Part shown: in pieces, positions 20,979-25,926 of the stretch
Position numbering within the stretch: position 1 is the stretch's first letter
Layout of the letters: each line of letters begins with the position of its first letter
IMG/VR virus record: IMGVR_UViG_3300027754_000382
Location: 1 to 25,926 of that record
DNA: 25,926 nt
DNA from: a virus
Direction: 5' to 3' (one strand)
Position numbers and translations under genes: made by a program
The notes under the pieces: model-generated
The model's database searches: none
Told to the model about the DNA's origin: nothing
What the model saw: only the letters and a program-made list of their open reading frames with translations

Positions 20979-22500
20979 TATTGTTTTGTGGTTGAGCGTT
21001 CACGTCTACTCCAATCATGTTGCCGTTCGGAGTAATCATTCGGAACCATGACTCCGGTAGCCCGGAGCGTTTCATGCGTTCCATGATATTAATTCCTTCG
21101 GCCTCGCGTTCGTCTAGGTGCTTGTCGAGAGATTTACCGCCTTCACCAAGAATATCCGTCATGGATCGCAATCCGGTTCGATACGCATCAAGCGCATCTC
21201 CATTTGCGTAGGATTGATCTGCTGTCAAATAGGCAGGCATCGAAAAATCCCAACGCAAAAATCCGCCCAATTGGTTTCCCGGAAATTTTGGAATGAATCC
21301 GCTTTTAATTGCTTTAGAGACGGCCCATCCAACACGTCTCCGAGCGGTCAATTTCATTAATTGCTGCCGATCTTGAATGGTGCGATTGACCTTCTGAATC
21401 ACCATCCTCACGTTTGCTCCTGTATTGCCCTTAGGATCGTAGTAAAACTCAGGAGGCATCCCAGCAGACAGCATGGAATTCCGAATTAGCCGGTCCATCA
21501 AATTCTCTGTGGATTGAGAAGGCGTATTGTTTACCAACTGCTCCAATTTTGCCCCAGAGTTTGCTCGAAAATACCGTATTGTACCTCCACTGAGCAATTC
21601 AGTGTGAAGCATAGGATCTCCCTGAACCGTAGTCGGGTCAGTAAACATCGATGCAATATTATCGGGGTCCGCAAACCCATTTTCATTGGTCTCAATTAAT
21701 CCAATCGAGGAAGCAATTTGAACCGCTTGCTTTGAGTAATTTTGAATCAGTAAACAATCCCGCAAATCTAAGATGGCAGCAGTGAAAGCAGGGAAGCCCC
21801 TGTATTGATCCGGTGTCTTTGGTTCGCGGAGGTAATCCATCGATTGAGCTGGGATATCCCTGTCAAATTCAGGGGATTTCCCAAGCAACCGAAATGCAAT
21901 CACTCGGCCAACGTCATTCAAAATCAGACCGTTATTTTGAGCGTATCCTTTAAACGGACCAGACTTCACCAGTTCTTCGTTGTCTCGAGATCCGATGGCA
22001 TGCCACGGAATTTGTTGCAACTGAGGAAACCCAGATCCATTTCCGGATTCAGTATACAGAGAGGCAATGTCTCCATCTCGATCGATCCCAATCGAATCCA
22101 AGTAAAGACCGGTGTGCCAATCGTACCCGTTTGCATAGCAATTCGGAAACCATTGACCAATAAGCCAGTCTTCGGCCTGTTGCGCCCATTTTTTTACTCT
22201 GGAATCGGACTGGTCGCCCGCAAATTGAGGCATCCACGCCTTCCCGATTGTGAACAAAGCCTTATCCTCAATTGCACCTGCAACCGGCCCAAAAGACCAA
22301 AACAGCCTATTTGACGATGAGACAATGGTTTTCCACTCGGACCGAGTGACATCCTTTGTCAGGTTTCCAGTGACATTAACTTGGTATGGCCGGTGCGCCC
22401 AATACCCTCCGGGGATCAGTCTTTGGTTCTGAAGGAAATTGTACTCAGATTTGGGTTGGTTGTCCTTGTTGAACAGTTTCCCAAGTAGTTTTTTAATCAT
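20956..22500 (-). CDS. Portal protein, lambda family
   Basis: 514 residues from the ATG at 22500, which overlaps the stop of the upstream small gene in an ATGA. The sequence fits lambda gpB-type portals: D-V-T-R-S-E-W-K-T-I-V near 50, a stem and wing region with D-W-H-T-G-L-Y-L-D-S-I-G-I-D-R-D-G-D, R-V-I-A-F-R-L-L-G, F-P-A-F-T-A-A-I-L-D-L-R-D, and A-G-M-P-P-E-F-Y-Y-D-P-K-G-N. It forms the dodecameric ring for DNA entry and terminase docking. The longer frame starting at 22536 lies within the preceding gene and is less likely. Confidence 0.88.
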   Translation of the reverse strand: MIKKLLGKLFNKDNQPKSEYNFLQNQRLIPGGYWAHRPYQVNVTGNLTKDVTRSEWKTIVSSSNRLFWSFGPVAGAIEDKALFTIGKAWMPQFAGDQSDSRVKKWAQQAEDWLIGQWFPNCYANGYDWHTGLYLDSIGIDRDGDIASLYTESGNGSGFPQLQQIPWHAIGSRDNEELVKSGPFKGYAQNNGLILNDVGRVIAFRLLGKSPEFDRDIPAQSMDYLREPKTPDQYRGFPAFTAAILDLRDCLLIQNYSKQAVQIASSIGLIETNENGFADPDNIASMFTDPTTVQGDPMLHTELLSGGTIRYFRANSGAKLEQLVNNTPSQSTENLMDRLIRNSMLSAGMPPEFYYDPKGNTGANVRMVIQKVNRTIQDRQQLMKLTARRRVGWAVSKAIKSGFIPKFPGNQLGGFLRWDFSMPAYLTADQSYANGDALDAYRTGLRSMTDILGEGGKSLDKHLDEREAEGINIMERMKRSGLPESWFRMITPNGNMIGVDVNAQPQNNNETPTSN

Positions 22501-22763
22501 TGGATTCGCATGATGGTTCGTTGCATAGGACGACAAATGCCCTTCATTTTGTAATCCAAAGCCAACTGAGCCAGATTGGCAATCTCGATAGGGGATAGGG
22601 CGCTATCCAACTGAATTTCAAAACTTGATCCGTTGACGGTAGACTTCACAAGCGTTCCGCCCAACGCCATTGCACTTTCAAACTGCGCGTCCCTAAGTGC
22701 GCGTAATTCCAAAACGTCACGCTGAATAAACAACTGAAGGACGTGAGCGGATACTTTTACCAT
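22497..22763 (-). CDS. Small protein between terminase and portal
   Basis: 88 residues from the ATG at 22763; a TTG at 22784 in frame overlaps the terminase stop. I prefer the ATG because it lies 14 bases after a TTGACAA box, as at other junctions. The protein has an N-terminal helix (H-V-L-Q-L-F-I-Q-R-D-V-L-E-L) and a strand-helix second half (S-F-E-I-Q-L-D-S-A, P-I-E-I-A-N-L-A-Q-L-A). Lambda has gpW at this place, but I do not see clear gpW motifs. It is probably a head-completion or accessory protein; the function is uncertain. Confidence 0.55.
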   Translation of the reverse strand: MVKVSAHVLQLFIQRDVLELRALRDAQFESAMALGGTLVKSTVNGSSFEIQLDSALSPIEIANLAQLALDYKMKGICRPMQRTIMRIQ

Positions 22764-22777
22764 ACATTTCTCAACAC

Positions 22778-22784
22778 TTGTCAA
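22778..22784 (-). promoter_or_regulatory. TTGACAA box before the start at 22763
   Basis: TTGACAA in the 11-base CTAGTTGACAA covers the TGA stop of the large terminase gene and ends 14 bases before the ATG at 22763. The TTG of this box is itself an in-frame potential start codon. Confidence 0.4.
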
Positions 22785-24562
22785 CTAGGTGTTCCAGACG
22801 TGTCTTCAATGTCTGGAAGCAGTCTAAAAATTAAAGCGCAGACAATTTGCATGCACTCAGTGTCCCACAGGTGATTGTCTTTTCTGGTTCGCACCCATTT
22901 TAATTCGGATTTTTTCGTTCGAGGATTTAGTGTTTCCCGTTTTATCTCAGAATTCATTTGCTTCAGATAAGAAGGAGACACATCTCGAGGGAACTCCCAC
23001 ATGGGTGGACCAACCATGCGCAGGCGAGCAAGAATATCTTTTACCCCTTCATTGCACCAAGAGATCCCGGCAATTTGCGCAGGAATGTTTGTTCCGGGGC
23101 GTTTAACCGTTGGAGCAACCACAAAACGAGGTTCACTCCAGAAATGACGCCGTTTGTCTTTATGTGTAAAATACGGTTGAGCGGTCCCAAATAGCAAATG
23201 CCATCCAAATTTGGCTGCCACATCAAATATTCGACCGTCCCCAGATTCGCCTTTGCCTTCTTGTTCTTTGTACCGTCCATCAAGAAATGTCATCTTGTCT
23301 TTGACCTTGTATCTCAATTGCAACGCCCGCAAATCTTGCGCGTTCAATATTTGACCTTCCCAGAGTAATTTTGAGTACGTGTTCGATGAAAACGCTCGAA
23401 TGCATGCCCAGAACGAATTTTCCTGAACATCCACGGTCATAAAGCGAACTCGCTCGTTATCGATCAACTGTCCGTCTCTGAAATCTTCCAATGAATAATC
23501 GGAACTTTCCAGCGCCATCGTGGGCAAATCCGCATCCGGTTTCCACATTTGCGCCTGTCGCTTCTGCTTAAATTGTTTCAGTGGTTCAAGGTTCCCGCGT
23601 TGTTTTTCATCCATCGCGTTCAGCCATTCAAAAACGAGATTTTTCCACTCAATCCACCAGACTGCTTGAGCGGTCCATGTCCGCATCCGGTGACCGGCTA
23701 AGAAATTCCCGCCGCGCCCCCTGTAGCATCCAAGTCTAGACATTTCACGCCTTGCTCCGGTCGTGTCCTCGGTTTTCAAACCACAAACAGAACATTCGTG
23801 GTGAACCGATTTTCCAATCGCATTCCAATCCCATTCACCATCCGGCGTTTTGATTTGCTCGAATTTGATATCCGTCCAAGGGTAATTCGACCAGTTTTCG
23901 CAATCTCGACACTCTGTGCCCCACTCAAAAACCTCTGCATTCGAGACCTCTTTTTCCAACTCATGGCCCGCATCAAAACCCTGCGACACCAACAACGTGA
24001 GCGAAGCATACCGGTCGTGATGTCTCTTTTTTAGTTCGCCGATCATCCCGTCTTTCCATCTCCAGACCTCATCCCCGATACAATATCTAAGACTTTTTTC
24101 CTGCAAACTCGATAAATTTGCCCCCACGAGGTAAAGCGGAGCATGCCCAAAGAAAATAGCCGTTTTCCTTTTTTGGTGTCGATCCGTTGGGAACAATCTT
24201 GAAACCGGTTCGCACAGGTTGAACATTGGCAATAGTCGCTCTTCGGCAAATTCTTTACAGAGATCATCCGTCTGCCCAACAAGCATCGACGGTCCGGGTC
24301 TAGCCGCGATCATAAAGCACAGGCTAGTCTCCAGCAGGGTGGTTTTCCCTCCTCCAGTTGGAGCAATCACAATTTCGCACCGGATGTGATCATCTCCAAT
24401 GTCCTCGTAAATTTCATTCAGCCACGGAGACGTATCCCGCATGAATTGACTGGATCGAGCAGAATGGGGGATTCTTACATGCTGTTCCAGCCAGTCTACT
24501 GTGGAACCCTTAAACCTCGGCTGGAAGCCCAGTAATAGCCCTTCATTGATCGGATTTGGCAT
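22781..24562 (-). CDS. Terminase large subunit, lambda gpA type
   Basis: 593 residues from the ATG at 24562; the extra 26 residues of the longer frame overlap the upstream gene. The ATPase domain has A67-P-T-G-G-G-K-T74 (Walker A) and C-I-G-D164-E165 (Walker B). Two Cys pairs, C218/C221 and C257/C260, form the zinc-like insertion usual in gpA relatives. The nuclease domain shows V-D378-V-Q, L-D428-G-R-Y and W-D567-T-E as acidic metal-site candidates. The enzyme cuts concatemers and drives DNA into the head with the portal. A gpA-type enzyme suggests cos-type packaging, but the cut site is not seen. It overlaps the upstream gene by 20 bases. Confidence 0.92.
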   Translation of the reverse strand: MPNPINEGLLLGFQPRFKGSTVDWLEQHVRIPHSARSSQFMRDTSPWLNEIYEDIGDDHIRCEIVIAPTGGGKTTLLETSLCFMIAARPGPSMLVGQTDDLCKEFAEERLLPMFNLCEPVSRLFPTDRHQKRKTAIFFGHAPLYLVGANLSSLQEKSLRYCIGDEVWRWKDGMIGELKKRHHDRYASLTLLVSQGFDAGHELEKEVSNAEVFEWGTECRDCENWSNYPWTDIKFEQIKTPDGEWDWNAIGKSVHHECSVCGLKTEDTTGARREMSRLGCYRGRGGNFLAGHRMRTWTAQAVWWIEWKNLVFEWLNAMDEKQRGNLEPLKQFKQKRQAQMWKPDADLPTMALESSDYSLEDFRDGQLIDNERVRFMTVDVQENSFWACIRAFSSNTYSKLLWEGQILNAQDLRALQLRYKVKDKMTFLDGRYKEQEGKGESGDGRIFDVAAKFGWHLLFGTAQPYFTHKDKRRHFWSEPRFVVAPTVKRPGTNIPAQIAGISWCNEGVKDILARLRMVGPPMWEFPRDVSPSYLKQMNSEIKRETLNPRTKKSELKWVRTRKDNHLWDTECMQIVCALIFRLLPDIEDTSGTPS

Positions 24563-24995
24563 CTTTTCGTTTCTTGTGATGTTCGTGTGCGAGTTTTCGG
24601 TACACATCCCGGGTCCATTCCGCTTTTCGGTTTGGTCCAATCGGGAGTCTCAAAAAATTTGTCCACTCAATGCAAAGTTTTGAGATCCACGCCACCGAAA
24701 CATTTTCTCCACGGGCAGCCTCGCGCATCGTTTTGTACCCCGTGACCCAATTGCAACCGGCAGCAAACGCCAACGCTAGGGCTCTCATGCGAACGTCACC
24801 CGGCTTTAACAGCCCGGACAGCAAAAGCGAAATCCGGTTTGAAAACAAACTGACAGGGGCAATGTCCCGTTGTGAGTGAATGTACTCCATCAAATCCCTC
24901 AATTCCCGATCGGATATTGATGGAATGATATCACGCAAAATCTCCGATTCAGCATCGAGATCACCATAAGGGAAGGGTGTGGATGGCTCTTTCAT
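24543..24995 (-). CDS. HTH-containing protein between small and large terminase
   Basis: 150 residues. A helical N-terminus (S-D-R-E-L-R-D-L-M-E-Y-I-H-S) precedes a hydrophobic middle (A-L-A-L-A-F-A-A-G-C-N-W-V). A helix-turn-helix candidate follows at residues about 88-110 (M-R-E-A-A-R, G-E-N-V-S-V-A-W-I-S-K-L-C), and the tail is strongly basic (H-K-K-R-K-D-A-K). The HTH resembles those of DNA-binding small terminase or regulator proteins. A separate Nu1-like gene lies upstream, so this may be a second packaging protein or a regulator that binds the repeats just before it. No family name is certain. Confidence 0.65.
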   Translation of the reverse strand: MKEPSTPFPYGDLDAESEILRDIIPSISDRELRDLMEYIHSQRDIAPVSLFSNRISLLLSGLLKPGDVRMRALALAFAAGCNWVTGYKTMREAARGENVSVAWISKLCIEWTNFLRLPIGPNRKAEWTRDVYRKLAHEHHKKRKDAKSDQ

Positions 24996-25280
24996 CTGTA
25001 GTCACCCACACTTAACACACCCAAAACACACCCATTTTCACACTGTAAGTTGTTGCTCATAAATTAGTTAAGCCTAAAAACACACCACCCACACTTTTTT
25101 GGAGAGATAGACCCTATAGTGCGCATACATGTGCATACAGGCGTATGTATGTATATATATATATTTATATATTTATATAGTGTTTTATGTGTTTATATGT
25201 CTTAAGTTCTTAAAAATGAAAAACTTGTGACACACACATTCACCCACACCCTCTGTGGGTGGCGTGGGTGAACTTGTGTT
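24996..25280. other. 285-base non-coding block with repeats and AT-rich core (packaging site or origin candidate)
   Basis: No credible gene lies here. From left to right it holds CACCCACACTT at 25003-25013, two AACACACCCA copies 11 bases apart (25014-25023, 25025-25034), a second exact CACCCACACTT at 25086-25096, and CATACAT/ATGTATG inverted copies at 25124-25130 and 25145-25151. An almost pure A/T tract spans about 25150-25180, and a CACCCACAC-based hairpin lies at 25239-25272. Repeated short boxes around an easily melted core are the layout of a replication origin, and multiple TerS boxes next to terminase genes are the layout of a packaging site. Either is inference. Confidence 0.55.
25239..25272. 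repeat. Perfect inverted repeat (9-base arms) after the small terminase gene
   Basis: TTCACCCAC at 25239-25247 pairs exactly with GTGGGTGAA at 25264-25272, and inside it a CACCC/GGGTG pair can form a nested stem. It lies nine bases beyond the small terminase stop in the direction of transcription. No U-run follows directly, so it may be a structured terminator, an mRNA end-stabiliser, or part of the binding-site array, since the arms contain the CACCCAC box. Confidence 0.5.
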
Positions 25281-25904
25281 TTACTCTGATTCTACCTCCT
25301 CGGCTTTCTGGAGGGCTTCGATAAATCGCTTTTCCATGGTGTCGAGGCGGGCTTGAAGTTTTGCCTTTACGGTCAGTTCGTTTTCACCGGCAAGCACTCC
25401 GGGAGTGTCGCCAACAATCGACAGCAGTTCGGCTGACAAAAGACTCCCAGCCTTCAGTGATGCTTCTCTCACCTTGTCTCTCGAGATGTACTCGCCTCGT
25501 TTCCTTGCCAGTTCAAAGTCCAACGACTCCACCTGACGGAGAACTTTCATTTTGGCCAATTGGGTATGTGTGTAAACGTCTGCCGCAACAATTGGAGCAG
25601 TCCCCTCCCCCACCCCTTCGTCAGAAACCTCCCCTGCCCTCCCCTGTCCCCTGCCCGCTCGGTTGTCTTTCAGTCTCTGAACATACCCAAGCACTGACCC
25701 CTTCAAATCAAAAGTCCCCTCCCCTACCCTTTTGGTGACATTTTGGTCGGCAAGTTCGTATGTACGCTGCTCAGAAATGCCTAAAATGTCCGCTAATGCC
25801 CCTCCGGTACATACCCAGCCATCAAATGATCTGACTCTTTGGTCAGGTGCCTTCACGGGCTTTTTAAGGCCACTATCAAGGGTTTTGTTTTTTTGTTTAC
25901 TCAT
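25281..25904 (-). CDS. Terminase small subunit, Nu1-like
   Basis: 207 residues. Residues about 33-78 carry a winged-HTH of the lambda Nu1 kind: L-A-D-I-L-G-I-S-E-Q-R-T-Y-E-L, then a wing with G-T-F-D-L-K-G-S-V-L-G-Y-V-Q-R-L. A Gly/Arg/Glu linker (about 80-105) follows, then a helical region (L-A-K-M-K-V-L-R-Q-V-E-S-L-D-F-E-L-A) resembling the self-assembly part. It recognises the packaging site and recruits the large subunit, encoded two genes downstream. The linker DNA has dense G-tracts on the coding strand. The ATG at 25904 has no Shine-Dalgarno sequence. It is the first late gene in the window. Confidence 0.85.
   Translation of the reverse strand: MSKQKNKTLDSGLKKPVKAPDQRVRSFDGWVCTGGALADILGISEQRTYELADQNVTKRVGEGTFDLKGSVLGYVQRLKDNRAGRGQGRAGEVSDEGVGEGTAPIVAADVYTHTQLAKMKVLRQVESLDFELARKRGEYISRDKVREASLKAGSLLSAELLSIVGDTPGVLAGENELTVKAKLQARLDTMEKRFIEALQKAEEVESE
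25631..25656 (-). other. G-quadruplex-like G-tract cluster in the small terminase gene
   Basis: On the coding strand the segment has five tracts of three or four G within 26 bases (complement of C-runs at 25631-34, 25637-39, 25641-44, 25648-51 and 25654-56). More G-runs flank it at 25602-25616 and 25716-25729. This fits the general G-quadruplex pattern. It codes for the Gly/Arg linker, so amino acid composition may be the sole cause. Confidence 0.4.
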
Positions 25905-25926
25905 AGAATTTGCATTCGCGGCTCAC

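Noticed and set aside
24563-24640. Extended N-terminus of the large terminase
   Set aside because: It overlaps the HTH gene by nearly 100 bases and has no similarity to gpA N-termini. The ATG at 24562 gives the expected start.
25144-25200. AT tract as a strong promoter for the HTH gene at 24995
   Set aside because: Simple A/T repeats give many chance -10-like hexamers, but I find no paired TTGACA-like hexamer at the right distance on the minus strand.
25003-25261. CACCCACAC repeats as a CRISPR array
   Set aside because: The repeats are only 9-11 bases, irregularly spaced and partly inverted, with no constant spacer length and no cas genes nearby.
1-25926. tRNA or rRNA genes, and insertion sequences
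   Set aside because: I saw no cloverleaf with a T-loop TTCGA pattern in context, no rRNA-like segment and no transposase-like protein. Nearly all sequence is covered by phage genes.

Overview
The window is a contiguous piece of a tailed-phage or prophage genome; I see no host chromosomal gene, tRNA, rRNA, CRISPR array or insertion sequence in it. The gene set (Nu1-like small terminase, lambda gpA-type large terminase, lambda-family portal, S49 head protease, scaffold, major capsid protein, two tail-tube-like proteins, a frameshifted tail-assembly chaperone pair, a tape measure of about 530 residues, fibres, endolysin and holin candidates) is that of a siphovirus. The muralytic GH108-type endolysin and the 3TM-type holin point to a Gram-negative host. 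I cannot name host or phage. No integrase, lysogeny repressor or replication initiator lies in the window, so temperate or lytic lifestyle is undecided.

Layout. (1) Positions 1-1379, minus strand: a RecE-like nuclease and a RecT-like annealing protein (cut by the window edge), forming a homologous-recombination module. (2) Positions 1401-1444: a dyad-rich operator candidate between the divergent recombination module and a small HTH gene. (3) Positions 1438-3749, plus strand: ten tightly coupled small genes (HTH protein, a membrane protein, two Cys-rich zinc-binding candidates, small acidic or helical proteins). Most overlap by four bases (ATGA or GTGA) and several have strong Shine-Dalgarno sequences; almost none has a recognisable function. 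(4) Positions 3862-25904, minus strand: the whole late region. In transcription order this is small terminase, a 285-base non-coding block with repeats and an AT-rich core, a second HTH protein, large terminase, small connector-region protein, portal, S49 protease, scaffold, capsid, head-tail joining and tail terminator genes, two paralogous tail-tube candidates, chaperone G and G-T, a basic tail protein, tape measure, a group of unrecognised tail-tip or baseplate candidates, duplicated fibre genes, a LamG-like protein, endolysin, and three small membrane proteins.

How it works together. The late operon packages DNA (TerS/TerL), builds the head (portal, protease, scaffold, capsid), joins it to a tail whose length is set by the tape measure, equips the tail with fibre and lectin-like proteins, and lyses the cell. 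The recombination pair probably serves genome repair or recombination-dependent replication early in infection.

The most notable observations are: a canonical -1 slippery heptamer directly before the stop of the tail chaperone; a recurring TTGACAA box placed 12-14 bases before five late start codons where no Shine-Dalgarno sequence is visible; the repeat-rich block between the small terminase and the next gene; and a group of tail-tip proteins and early small proteins that I could not match to any family. All family assignments come from reading translated sequence without a database search.
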